Below, piece by piece: positions 1 to 8,434 of a stretch of DNA of 64,000 nucleotides. A program made the translations under genes and the position numbers. Every line of letters starts with the position of its first letter. Positions within the stretch are counted from its first letter, which is position 1. The DNA is from Candidatus Bathyarchaeota archaeon. GTDB lineage: Archaea > Thermoproteota > Bathyarchaeia > Bathyarchaeales > Bathycorpusculaceae. Below the pieces are notes generated by a model. That model ran no database searches. It saw only the letters and a program-made list of their open reading frames with translations, and had not been told where the DNA came from. The stretch spans positions 65,336 through 129,335 of the forward strand of contig JAOZIE010000001.1 of NCBI GenBank assembly GCA_026014485.1, read 5' to 3'.

Positions 1-62
1 TTTTTCTTCATGCACAAGTTTCTTAAGCCCCTGCAGGCAACAGTTAGTTGCAGTGACGGCTT

Positions 63-758
63 ATGGTTGTCGCGGGAAAAATTTTCAAGTTAACCCAACT
101 CATCTCGATGGCGGATGTCGCCTCCAAACTCAACGGTTTCCACGTCGAAGAGGACTTTGAGGAAGGCAACTACAAATTTAAACTAATAACTGAAGTTGTG
201 GGCTTGGAGGCTAAACGGGATGTGCTTAGCGGAACCTACTCAAACGACACCATAACGCACGTTTTCCACCGAGGCACCATGGCGCAGCTGCCCCAAACCG
301 TGGAGGCGACGTTTAGCTTCGCCAAAGCAGAGGACACAACTTTTTTGACGGTTGTGGAGAAGAAGCGAGTAGCCAACTTCATCGCCAACAAGCTCAGCCA
401 AATCCTCTTCGAGAAAGCCGGCGCCATAACAGAAGCAAAAATCACTCCTGAAACGCTCAAGGCATTCCACGACAGAAACCCTGAAGAGACAAAAATCACG
501 TTCTTTGACAACGTGGACATCCCCAACGTTGAGAAGCTGAGTCTCTATGGTCCAGACTTAAACAACACCTCACTGTTTGGGGACTATATGAAGCACGGTA
601 ACCTCTGGTACGTCGTGGGACGCTCCAAAGAAACAGGCTACGTGGTGGGTATAACGCGAGATGCGTCGGTGACGATTTTCAATTTGACAGACAAAAGCAA
701 GTATGTTCAATACGTAGCCAAAGAGATCTACCCCCTGATACGCTCAACCCCCAAATAA
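63..758 (+). CDS. Conserved-looking hypothetical protein, 231 aa
   Basis: The reading frame is open and well coded through a TAA stop, but I do not recognise the family. The protein is soluble in appearance: no signal peptide, no membrane segment and no cysteine cluster. The middle (about residues 90-125) is helical and charged. The C-terminal part holds a short motif of the type WYVVGRSKETGYVVG followed by a beta strand, which resembles a small alpha/beta or Bet v1-like fold, but that is only an impression. No clear ribosome site precedes the ATG. It lies alone, convergent with the metal ATPase that follows on the other strand. Confidence 0.7.
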   Translation: MVVAGKIFKLTQLISMADVASKLNGFHVEEDFEEGNYKFKLITEVVGLEAKRDVLSGTYSNDTITHVFHRGTMAQLPQTVEATFSFAKAEDTTFLTVVEKKRVANFIANKLSQILFEKAGAITEAKITPETLKAFHDRNPEETKITFFDNVDIPNVEKLSLYGPDLNNTSLFGDYMKHGNLWYVVGRSKETGYVVGITRDASVTIFNLTDKSKYVQYVAKEIYPLIRSTPK

Positions 759-821
759 TCTTGCTATTGCTGACGGGTAAATTCTGATGCTGCATAATTT
801 GAATCAAGCAGTTTTAATCCA

Positions 822-2792
822 CTATTTGACTTTTTCCAGCCGTAGCGTGTTTAGCAGCAGCAGCATGGTTACGCCGTCGTCGCCTGCGATGACCGTCGCC
901 AGCAACCCAGTTACGCCGATTACGCCAAGGGCACCCAGAACGAGCTTAATTACCAGTGACGCCGCGATATTTTGTTTGGCGATGCCCATGGTTTTTTCGC
1001 TTAGACGGATAAGGTAGGGTATCTGCGCCAGTTCATCTTTCACCAGCACGATATCTGCGGATTCTAAGGCTACGTCTACGCCTGCGGCGCCCATGGCAAT
1101 GCCAACATCCGAGACTGCAAGTGAAGGCGCATCGTTCACGCCATCCCCCACCATAGCCACCAACCCCTGCGTGGCGGTCTTCTGCTTTAAGTCCTCAACT
1201 ATCCGCAGTTTATCCTCGGGGAACAGCCCCGCGTGCACCTCGTCTATCTGCAAGGTTTCGGCGGTTTCTTTGGCGATTTGGGCGCGGTCGCCAGTAAGCA
1301 TGACGGTTTTTATGCCTGCCCTCTTTAGGGAGTCAATTGCGTGCACTGCGTCTTCTCTGACTTCGTCTACAACGCAGACTGAGGCGAGTCCTTCTTTGCC
1401 TACGGAGATGCAAACTGCGGTGTGGGTGTCGCTTTCGCTGATTTGGTAGGCTTCTTTGCAGTTGCATCCGAACTCCCGCATTAACTCGGGGTTGCCCACC
1501 GCCACGAAGTTGCCGTCCACGTAGCCCACGATGCCTTTGCCGGGCACTTCGGTTACGTCAGTGACCGCAAATTTGCTTATGTCGATGCCTTTTTCGGCTG
1601 CTCGGCGCACGATGGCTTTCGCGACGGGGTGGTTGCTGTACTGGTCGATGGCGGCGGCAAACGCCAACGCTTCTTCCTGTGGGCGCTGAACTGACCGAAT
1701 TTCATGCACTGCAGGTCTGCCCAGCGTAAGCGTGCCTGTTTTGTCGAAAACCACCGTTTTTATGCAGGTGAGCTTTTCAACGAAGACGCCGCCTTTGATG
1801 ATGACTCCGCGTTTAGCTGCGATGGTTATCGCTACGAACACGGTTGCGGGAACTGAAATGATAAAGGCGCTGGGGCAGGAAACCACCAGCAGAATCAGCG
1901 AACGGTAAACCCAAGTTTCATAGCCTCCGCCGAAGAACTGTGGCAACACAGCGGCCACGAAAACCGCGGCAGCGATGACTATGGGAACGTAGATTTTGGC
2001 GAATCGGTCAACAAGTTTCTCGATTGTTGCTTTCCGTTTACCTGATTCGGTGACGAGTTGGACGATGCGGGAAACCAGTGTTTCATCTGCCCTCTTGGTC
2101 ACCACGACCTTCAGCACGCCGCTGGTGCTCAAAGTCCCTGCGTAAACGCAGTCATTTATCCCCTTCAAAACAGGAGTTGACTCGCCAGTCACCAACGCTT
2201 GATCCACGTTCGAGAAGCCCGCCACCACGTTGCCGTCCAAGGGGATTCTTTCGCCGGGCTTCACCAAAATAGTGGTGCCTTCCCCCACGTCGGCGACATC
2301 CACGGTTTCCTCGGAGCCATCGACGAGGATGCGGGCTTTGTCAGGCATGAACCTGCTGAGTTTCTCCACGGTTCTGCGTGCCCGAACCTGAATGTAGCCC
2401 TCAAAGTATTCGGCTATGCAGTAGAGCAGAAGCACCATGGCGGCCTCAAAAAAGTACCCGATGAAAACAGCACCCAAAGCCGCCACTGCCATGAGGAATT
2501 CGACGCTGAATCTGCGCTCCACAAACAACTCGCGTAGCCCCAAGTAGCCGACGTATGCTGCAGCGGCAAACACCATCACGTAGTAGACGAGTTTGCTCAG
2601 GGTTGCAGCCTGATTCAAAACTGGTACGGTGAAGCCCAGCGGAACACCCTGCGCAACAAGGTCCAGTGTGCCCGCGACGAGTATGGTTAGGGCTAACGTA
2701 ACGGCGAGCCCAACCATGACGCGGGGTTCGTCGGCTTCAGCGTGGGCTGCGGAGGGGGTTTCCCTGCAGCTTTTGGCTTCATCAGAAGACAT
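822..2792 (-). CDS. P1B-type heavy-metal-translocating P-type ATPase with CPS motif
   Basis: ATP-driven metal efflux pump of the inner membrane, 656 aa. Visible elements in order: paired N-terminal membrane helices (about 25-130), actuator loop with TGES (202-205), the membrane metal motif C306-P307-S308, phosphorylation site DKTGTLT (D350), the SNHPVAKA nucleotide-site HP motif, and the hinge GDGVNDAP. There is no N-terminal HMA domain and no His-rich tail. Zn/Cd pumps normally carry CPC, so the CPS form makes the substrate uncertain; overall similarity is to CadA/ZntA-like P1B-2 pumps. It is transcribed alone, and an inverted repeat lies directly upstream of its ATG, suggesting control by a metal-sensing repressor. 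Confidence 0.93.
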   Translation of the reverse strand: MSSDEAKSCRETPSAAHAEADEPRVMVGLAVTLALTILVAGTLDLVAQGVPLGFTVPVLNQAATLSKLVYYVMVFAAAAYVGYLGLRELFVERRFSVEFLMAVAALGAVFIGYFFEAAMVLLLYCIAEYFEGYIQVRARRTVEKLSRFMPDKARILVDGSEETVDVADVGEGTTILVKPGERIPLDGNVVAGFSNVDQALVTGESTPVLKGINDCVYAGTLSTSGVLKVVVTKRADETLVSRIVQLVTESGKRKATIEKLVDRFAKIYVPIVIAAAVFVAAVLPQFFGGGYETWVYRSLILLVVSCPSAFIISVPATVFVAITIAAKRGVIIKGGVFVEKLTCIKTVVFDKTGTLTLGRPAVHEIRSVQRPQEEALAFAAAIDQYSNHPVAKAIVRRAAEKGIDISKFAVTDVTEVPGKGIVGYVDGNFVAVGNPELMREFGCNCKEAYQISESDTHTAVCISVGKEGLASVCVVDEVREDAVHAIDSLKRAGIKTVMLTGDRAQIAKETAETLQIDEVHAGLFPEDKLRIVEDLKQKTATQGLVAMVGDGVNDAPSLAVSDVGIAMGAAGVDVALESADIVLVKDELAQIPYLIRLSEKTMGIAKQNIAASLVIKLVLGALGVIGVTGLLATVIAGDDGVTMLLLLNTLRLEKVK

Positions 2793-2842
2793 GTTACTCT
2801 ATAGACCAAAAGAAGCTAAAACGCATATTAATCTATAGTAAC
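2793..2842 (-). promoter_or_regulatory. Inverted repeat at the start of the metal ATPase gene (candidate operator)
   Basis: GTTACTCTATAG (2793-2804) is mirrored by CTATAGTAAC (2833-2842), the second arm lacking two bases of the first. The spacer is AT-rich and includes a possible TATA element (read on the minus strand as attaatatgc). The repeat touches the ATG of the P1B ATPase. The repeat is seen directly; its role as a repressor site is inference. Confidence 0.5.
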
Positions 2843-2935
2843 AGGCAGAAGCGTGTGCCAGTTAATCCGTTGTGGGCGACGGGGGTTGGGAAGCTTTAAA
2901 GATGCCGCAGCGGCTTTTTTTGTGGTGACCTGCCC

Positions 2936-4165
2936 TTGGACATGAAAGCAATTTTTAGTCAAATTGAAGCTCTCAAACCCGAAATGACCATGGCGCTCAT
3001 GCAGCTCATCCGCGTGCCTGCAGTGGGACCTGAAAGCGGAGGCAACGGGGAATCCGCCAAAGCCGAGTTACTCAGTAAGCTGCTTGCCCAAGCGGGTTTT
3101 GACCGTGTGGAACGCGTTGACGCTGACGACACACGTGTATCGTCGGGGAAACGCCCCAACATCGTGGCATACTTCGGCGATAAAGCAGCGGGTGGCAGGC
3201 GGCTGTGGATTGTCACGCATTTGGATGTGGTTCCCGCGGGTGAGGAGTCGCTGTGGAAAATCACCAAGCCGTTTGAGCCGATGCAGCAGGACGGTTGCGT
3301 TTTTGGGCGGGGAAGTGAAGATAACGGGCAGTCGCTGGTAGCATCTGTCTTCGCGGTTAAGGCGCTTGCGCAGTTGGGGGTGACGCCGAATCGGCAGGTG
3401 GCGTTGGCTTTTGTTTCCGATGAGGAACAGGGAAGCGCCATGGGCATAGAGCACCTGCTGGACAGCGGCGTCTTTGGCGGGGACGATTTGGTTGTGGTTC
3501 CCGACAGCGGCAGCGCAGACGGAGGCTTCATTGAAGTCGCCGAAAAAAGCATTCTGTGGTTTAAGGTGGTTACGTTTGGGCGTCAGGCGCACGGCAGCGT
3601 TCCCGACAAAGGCTTAAACGCGCATCGGGTAGGCATGCAGGTCGCGTTGGCGCTGGACACTGAACTGCACCGCAAGTACACCGCGCAAAACAGCTATTTT
3701 TCGGTGCCCTACAGCACGTTTGAGCCCACCAAGAAAGACAAGAACGTGGATACAGTAAACATCATACCAGGTGAAGACACCGTTTACTTTGATTGCAGAG
3801 TGCTGCCTGAATACGACTTGGAAGAAGTGCTGGCTGACGTAAGCAGGGTCACGGGCAGGTTTGAGGCACAGACGGGCGCGAAAATCAAGGTGGAAGTGCT
3901 GCAGAAGCAAGCTGCGCCGCCTATGTTGGACGGGGAAGCTGAGGTTGTGGGTCTCCTCAAGGAAGCGCTGAAACGTGCGAGGGGCGTGGATGCGGTGGTG
4001 GGCGGCATCGGCGGGGGAACCTGTGCGGCTTTCTTCCGCAAGGCAGGTATCCCTGCGGCGGTTTGGAGCACCATCGATGAGGTGGCGCATCAGCCTGACG
4101 AGTACGCGAAAGTGGCGAACCTAGTTGCGGACGCGAAGGTTTTTGCGTTGTTGGCTGTCCTGTAG
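2936..4165 (+). CDS. M20 family metallopeptidase (ArgE/DapE/CPG2-like)
   Basis: Di-zinc hydrolase of the M20 family, which cleaves acyl-amino acids or short peptides in the cytoplasm; 409 aa, normal for the family. Metal-ligand and catalytic motifs are present in order: THLDVVP (His and catalytic Asp), GRGSEDN (bridging Asp), SDEEQGS (catalytic Glu and ligand Glu), VVPDSGS (Asp), and the final ligand His in EVAHQPDEY. The dimerisation (lid) domain lies between, around residues 200-310. I chose the TTG at 2936 because GGTGA (2924-2928) sits 7 nt before it; an in-frame ATG follows at 2942. Annotation databases often call such proteins DapE-like without proof, so the substrate is unknown. Confidence 0.92.
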   Translation: MDMKAIFSQIEALKPEMTMALMQLIRVPAVGPESGGNGESAKAELLSKLLAQAGFDRVERVDADDTRVSSGKRPNIVAYFGDKAAGGRRLWIVTHLDVVPAGEESLWKITKPFEPMQQDGCVFGRGSEDNGQSLVASVFAVKALAQLGVTPNRQVALAFVSDEEQGSAMGIEHLLDSGVFGGDDLVVVPDSGSADGGFIEVAEKSILWFKVVTFGRQAHGSVPDKGLNAHRVGMQVALALDTELHRKYTAQNSYFSVPYSTFEPTKKDKNVDTVNIIPGEDTVYFDCRVLPEYDLEEVLADVSRVTGRFEAQTGAKIKVEVLQKQAAPPMLDGEAEVVGLLKEALKRARGVDAVVGGIGGGTCAAFFRKAGIPAAVWSTIDEVAHQPDEYAKVANLVADAKVFALLAVL

Positions 4166-4242
4166 GGGGTTTGCTTTGGGAAAACGTTTTAAGGCTACAC
4201 TGGGGTGTAATCCCTCAAATCCCTTAACGGAGTGGAGAAAGT

Positions 4243-4938
4243 TTGAACAAGACAGATAAGATAATCAGCCAAGCACGCAAAGAAGACCGCAAAGCGCTGC
4301 TTGAGCCTGAAGCAAAAGCCATCTGCATGGCCTACGGCATACCCGTAACCAAGTTTGATGTAGCAAAAAGCGAGCGGCAAGCCGTCAAGTTCGCACAGGA
4401 AATTGGGTTTCCCATTGTTTTGAAGATTGTTTCTCAGGACATCATCCACAAGTCGGATGCAGGCGGCGTTTTGGTGAACCTGAAAACCGCAGAGGAAGTG
4501 CGGGCGGGCTACAACAAGATTCTAGAGAACGCCGTAAAATACAAGGCAAACGCCAGAATTGAGGGGGTCTTGGTTCAGGAGATGGCTCCACAAGCCACCG
4601 AAGTCATAGTCGGCTCCATTAAGGACCCGCAGTTTGGGCAAACCCTCATGTTCGGGATAGGCGGCATATTTGTTGAACTCCTCAAAGACGTGACTTTTCG
4701 GATTGCACCCATTACGGAGCAGGACGCAGCCGAAATGATTGCAGGCGTGAAGGCTTACCCACTGCTGAATGGCTATCGAGGTTCACAACCAGCAGACGTG
4801 AAATCCATCGTAAACGTGCTACGGGCAGTTTCCAAGCTGGTCATGAACCACCCAGAAATCAAAGAACTCGACCTAAACCCAGTTATGGCATACGAGAAAG
4901 GCACAAAAACCGTCGACGCAAGAATAATCTTAGAATAG
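4243..4938 (+). CDS. acdB: ADP-forming acetyl-CoA synthetase, beta subunit
   Basis: ATP-grasp subunit of the ADP-forming acetate-CoA ligase, which makes ATP and acetate (or another acid) from acyl-CoA, ADP and Pi in archaeal fermentation. The length, 231 aa, is that of stand-alone beta subunits. N-terminal EPEAKAICMAYGIP and FPIVLKIVSQDIIHKSDAGG (the His-containing ATP-grasp core) are characteristic, as is the C-terminal ELDLNPVMAYEKG. The start is TTG, preceded by a GGAG site. The alpha subunit, which carries the CoA-binding domain and phosphohistidine, is not in this window. A possible TATA element (cgttttaagg) lies about 60 nt upstream. Confidence 0.92.
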   Translation: MNKTDKIISQARKEDRKALLEPEAKAICMAYGIPVTKFDVAKSERQAVKFAQEIGFPIVLKIVSQDIIHKSDAGGVLVNLKTAEEVRAGYNKILENAVKYKANARIEGVLVQEMAPQATEVIVGSIKDPQFGQTLMFGIGGIFVELLKDVTFRIAPITEQDAAEMIAGVKAYPLLNGYRGSQPADVKSIVNVLRAVSKLVMNHPEIKELDLNPVMAYEKGTKTVDARIILE

Positions 4939-5023
4939 ATAGAAACACATACTAAGCCACCTTATAGACATATGCTCACTTGAAGCGAACTAAAAGGCGT
5001 GTGTGCTTCATGCTATATTTGTC

Positions 5024-5680
5024 TTAAATCTCGTCAGGTGATTCGGCACTTTTACTCTTTTTTTGACAGTGATTTTGATTCCGCAAGTACTCGTTAGTTT
5101 TTTTCTGTTCGTCTAAGAGCGCTTTCAATATTCTGTTTTCACTACTTTCAAGTAAATAGTCATCAATGAAATCCTTGTGAATTCCCAATACTCTTTTTTG
5201 CAGCATAACATTGTGATAAATGACAAATACGACTATTGAAAAAGTGCCTATAGCCATGGAACTTAATGCTCCATATAAAAGGTTGGTTTTAAGTTGCTGT
5301 GAAAGGGAAGTAAAAGATACAGCCACCAAGGCAATAGCCAACGAGAAGCCAATAGCGATAATAGCTGAAAGAATTGTATTTGCCGTCTCATAATCCCTTT
5401 GGACTTCAAACATTTGAAACTGAAATTCACGCTCGTTATTCTTAGGTTCAGCCAATGTAGTTGAAATAGGGGGTTTCTGATTTTTCCGCTCTTTGAATAT
5501 GTAGAAAAACAGAAAAAGGTAAACTAAAAAAAGTATTAATGTTCCAATCGTTCCCCAAAATGCGTACCAATACTCCGCCCATTTGCTTTGCTGGTAATAA
5601 AACAAACAGTTGTAGAACCCAGTTGCTAATACAGCTACGAGTGCTCCAGCGATAACATTTATCGCATCCCTACTTGTCAT
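5024..5680 (-). CDS. Four-helix membrane protein of unknown function, AT-rich
   Basis: No family is recognised. Four hydrophobic segments are visible at about residues 8-28, 42-66, 102-126 and 138-160. A charged cytoplasmic loop separates the two pairs, and a Lys/Glu/Asn-rich C-terminal tail is likely coiled. The gene is visibly richer in A and T, and in AAA/TTT codons, than its neighbours acdB and the exported protein, and it stands alone. That composition hints at recent acquisition. It could be an effector-type membrane protein of a defence island, but no partner gene supports that. Confidence 0.7.
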   Translation of the reverse strand: MTSRDAINVIAGALVAVLATGFYNCLFYYQQSKWAEYWYAFWGTIGTLILFLVYLFLFFYIFKERKNQKPPISTTLAEPKNNEREFQFQMFEVQRDYETANTILSAIIAIGFSLAIALVAVSFTSLSQQLKTNLLYGALSSMAIGTFSIVVFVIYHNVMLQKRVLGIHKDFIDDYLLESSENRILKALLDEQKKTNEYLRNQNHCQKKSKSAESPDEI

Positions 5681-5777
5681 AGTTTATCATATTTCTATGT
5701 TAAATAGTTTTAAATTTTTGCATTCATCTGCTACATGAAGTTCCAATTGGCATAAAGGTCTGATTTCTATATTGAAG

Positions 5778-5827
5778 TCAGTCTTGACTGAAATACTTAA
5801 AAGTTGATTCTGTTCTACCAGTAGAAC
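5778..5827 (+). promoter_or_regulatory. Promoter with two perfect palindromes flanking a TATA box
   Basis: TCAGTC-tt-GACTGA (5778-5791) and GTTCTAC-ca-GTAGAAC (5812-5827) lie on either side of a TATA-like element, tacttaaaag (5794-5803). A further half site, CTGTTCTAT, follows at 5832-5840. The expected transcription start would fall within or just after the second palindrome, a usual place for archaeal repressor sites. It drives the exported-protein/membrane-HTH operon beginning at 5893. Confidence 0.6.
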
Positions 5828-5892
5828 GTAGCTGTTCTATGACCAGAGCTAAATGCCACATGCAATCAAGAGTTAAAGTGGAGGAACAAAAA

Positions 5893-7044
5893 ATGAAACA
5901 CTCCATAAAACTATTAATCGCGGCAGTTCTTTCGCTTTCAATCGGAATTGCATTTGCATCGCCTTTGATTATATCAGACCTCATCACACCATACCCAAGA
6001 ATACTTCAGGGACCTAAAGCAGAATTCAGCATAGACACAGTTTACGCCAACTTTGAAGTGCAGGAAAACGCCAGCAACATAGTTTCAGGAGACCTAAACC
6101 TGTCCATAGTCGACTACGTAGTTGTCCTAAACGTAACCAACCTCTACGATAAGCCTGCCCGAATTTCCAACGTAAATTTCGTTGCAGCTGAAGAAGTAAC
6201 ATTTGTGCCTTCTCTGGTAGGAGGATTCTCAGTTGGGACTCATGGAAAAAGCGGAGGCGGCGGAAACGGTTTTGTTGAAGGCTTGTGGCTTGACGATGAA
6301 TGGCTCAATGTCACCTGGTTACCCGACGGTCAATTGCCCGATATGCCCTATCTGCCCTTCCTAAACGAAAACATCCCTAAAGTGATACCCGCTTTGTCTG
6401 CTGAAGAGTCTCTCCACGGTCAATGGATAGAAGGTGTCCATGTCTGGGAGTACCACAACATAACCTCAACAAGCGGCGAAATAAACATGACAACATATGA
6501 CTACATCTTCGTAAACGGCACCTGGGTTGACGTCACAGGCAGGGTCAGACCCGACACCGCAAAGCCGTTTGTTCGTGCAAGCGGTATGCTTTTACGTGAA
6601 AGTCTAAGCTTTGACACGGAAGACTACGGAAGTTACAATAATGTAAGCGAGTATGAACAGTACAAAGAGAACTGGGAAGCAAATCCAAGTAAGTACATCG
6701 GTGACCTTCATATTTGGGCTGGCGAAGGCGGATTCGATTGCTACTGGCAACCTGGCGAATCACGGTTGATATATCTAAAGGGAACTTGGGATGTCGGAAT
6801 CGGCTGGTTAGAGCCTTTGAAATCAGGGAAAATCAACATGTACAATTCAGTTTCCAGCTACCTGTATACTATGCAGGAGATGGGAGACAACTACGCAAAT
6901 ACCGCTTTGACGCAGGCTGCCGTCAAGCAAGTTGCAGTGCAAACAACCGCCGAGGGCTACCTATATAACGCCATCTTAGGTGACAATCAAGCTTTCCAAA
7001 TCGACCAGTTCGGAGCAGAAGTCTTCATCAAATCAGGGAGCTAA
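5893..7044 (+). CDS. Exported protein of unknown function
   Basis: 383 aa from the chosen ATG, which follows GTGGAGGAAC by a normal spacing; an upstream in-frame ATG at 5839 would lie inside the operator half site. Residues 1-22 form a signal peptide (KLLIAAVLSLSIGIAFAS). The rest is extracellular in character, with many N-glycosylation sequons (for example NIT, NMT, NGT, NVS) and a Gly-rich stretch near residue 120. There is no C-terminal anchor. No domain family is recognised. It is followed 6 nt after its stop by a membrane winged-helix protein, so the two are probably co-transcribed and functionally linked. Confidence 0.8.
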   Translation: MKHSIKLLIAAVLSLSIGIAFASPLIISDLITPYPRILQGPKAEFSIDTVYANFEVQENASNIVSGDLNLSIVDYVVVLNVTNLYDKPARISNVNFVAAEEVTFVPSLVGGFSVGTHGKSGGGGNGFVEGLWLDDEWLNVTWLPDGQLPDMPYLPFLNENIPKVIPALSAEESLHGQWIEGVHVWEYHNITSTSGEINMTTYDYIFVNGTWVDVTGRVRPDTAKPFVRASGMLLRESLSFDTEDYGSYNNVSEYEQYKENWEANPSKYIGDLHIWAGEGGFDCYWQPGESRLIYLKGTWDVGIGWLEPLKSGKINMYNSVSSYLYTMQEMGDNYANTALTQAAVKQVAVQTTAEGYLYNAILGDNQAFQIDQFGAEVFIKSGS

Positions 7045-7050
7045 AAAAGC

Positions 7051-7524
7051 TTGACTAACGCCGAAACCGAGAATCTGGGAGGAAAAACTCTAAGCGTCTA
7101 CGCCTACGCTGTCAAAGAAGGCAAGCCCGTGGGTCCACGTGAGGTCATGCGGGGCGCGAACCTGAGTAGCCCAAGCGTGGCGTACTGGCATCTGCAGAAG
7201 CTGGAAGCCAACGGGCTATTGGAGAAGAACACCTACGGAGAATACGTCGTCAAAGAGAAGGTAGGCATCAGCGGGCACCTGTGGGTCGGCAGAAACCTCG
7301 TGCCCAGAATGATGTGCTACTCCCTCTTTTTTATGGGCGTCTTAGCCACCGAAATCGTAATCATCGCAAACCAACTACTCGTACAAGGAAAACTGCCCAG
7401 CACAGACATAATCTACTTGGCAATAACAAACGGGACAGCAACATTCCTGTTCTTAGCGGAAGGCTTCTGGCTAAGACAAAGAAACAAACCTGAACAGCAA
7501 AAACTTCACGACAAACAAAACTAA
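7051..7524 (+). CDS. Membrane-anchored winged-helix regulator
   Basis: 157 aa. Residues about 12-70 form a winged helix-turn-helix (GPREVMRGANLSSPSVAYWH is the recognition region, followed by LQKLEANGLLEKN), and two membrane helices follow at about 87-108 and 121-142. Archaeal proteins of this layout are common and are thought to be transcription regulators tied to the membrane. The start is TTG; GGGAG in the end of the upstream gene serves as ribosome site. The tight pairing with the exported protein suggests that the pair senses something outside the cell. The operator palindromes upstream may be its own targets, which is inference. Confidence 0.85.
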   Translation: MTNAETENLGGKTLSVYAYAVKEGKPVGPREVMRGANLSSPSVAYWHLQKLEANGLLEKNTYGEYVVKEKVGISGHLWVGRNLVPRMMCYSLFFMGVLATEIVIIANQLLVQGKLPSTDIIYLAITNGTATFLFLAEGFWLRQRNKPEQQKLHDKQN

Positions 7525-7675
7525 AACAATAAACAACAAACCCAAAAAACCACAACCCGACTTGACGCGGTAATTCACGTTTGTTTGTAGAATGGTTTTG
7601 GAGGGTAAACGGTGTCGTGTGAACCTGCAAATAAGGAGAGAGTAATGTCTGAAGATGAGAGGCGGCGTTTGTCAC

Positions 7676-7999
7676 TTAGGTTTTGGAGACCTGCTGTTTT
7701 TCCCGCTGCTGCCGCATATACTGCTGCCTGTACTCTTCGAATTTTCGCTTCTTGTACAGGTCCATAAATTTGCTGTAGTAGTCTACGGGCTGAAAAACTG
7801 GTGCATAAGCCATCTTTTCTTCTAAACCGCATTTGCAGACGGCGAAGACCTCTTTCTTGTTTGGGTCAGCAAGAATCTGCATCAGTTCTTTTTTGCATTG
7901 GGGGCAGTAGTAGGGTCCGTTAACCATCTGCTTTGCTTCTTTGACTAGAATTTTGATGCGGTTATGCGGGGTCCGATATGACTTTTTTACTGGGCACAT
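7676..7999 (-). CDS. Elf1-like zinc protein (probable transcription elongation factor)
   Basis: 107 aa. A single treble-clef or ribbon zinc site is formed by YYCPQCKKE and AVCKCGLEE, followed by APVFQPVDYYSKFMDLYKK, which matches the layout of Elf1/ELOF1 proteins, where the zinc site precedes a conserved PVDVYxxWID-type segment. The N-terminal region is basic. I placed the start at the ATG at 7997-7999; the upstream 27 codons lack a good ribosome site and look non-coding. Family assignment rests on motif layout only; a generic zinc-ribbon protein is the alternative. Confidence 0.7.
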   Translation of the reverse strand: MCPVKKSYRTPHNRIKILVKEAKQMVNGPYYCPQCKKELMQILADPNKKEVFAVCKCGLEEKMAYAPVFQPVDYYSKFMDLYKKRKFEEYRQQYMRQQREKQQVSKT

Positions 8000-8140
8000 A
8001 TTGAAACTTCTTCCTGAAATGCCATTCTCGCGTACAACAAAGGAGTGGCAGAGACTAAAAGATATACTCTTCTCTGACAAAAACCAGTTTTCAACGCGGG
8101 TTAAGCGGATTTATCGGTTTCAAACAGGATGTCTTTGGTT

Positions 8141-8434
8141 TTAAAAATCAGCTTTTGGGGCATCAACTTTTCGGGAACTGAAAATCTTCATTCTGCCTTG
8201 GCCCTGCTTGCTTAGCAGCCCCATTGAGTGCAGGTCATTTAGGTTTTTGCTCTCAAACGCACGGGACCTTCCAGTTACCCTGCTGACTTGGCTTGCGGTT
8301 CCAGAGCCTAGACTTGACAAGGCGGTGACAGTGGGCAGGAACCTGCTTGACACTTGCACCTGAACTTGAGGCATCCCGCTAACTTTTGCATCAATTACAT
8401 CTAGTCTTTTGAGGACTTTTTCAAAAGCAGCCAT
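8141..8434 (-). CDS. Small winged-helix DNA-binding protein of the MEDS operon
   Basis: 97 aa. The N-terminus is a short amphipathic coiled helix (FEKVLKRLDVIDAKV). The remainder is helix-turn-helix-like (GSGTASQVSRVTGRSRAF, then NLNDLHSMGLLSKQGQGR), resembling MarR/ArsR-type wings. The start overlaps the end of the preceding MEDS gene by 14 nt at the ATG chosen (GTGAG upstream); another ATG is 6 codons earlier. As the last gene of a three-gene operon with two MEDS sensors it is probably the output regulator. In DcmR the HTH and MEDS parts are one protein; here they are split, which is inference from order. Confidence 0.75.
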   Translation of the reverse strand: MAAFEKVLKRLDVIDAKVSGMPQVQVQVSSRFLPTVTALSSLGSGTASQVSRVTGRSRAFESKNLNDLHSMGLLSKQGQGRMKIFSSRKVDAPKADF

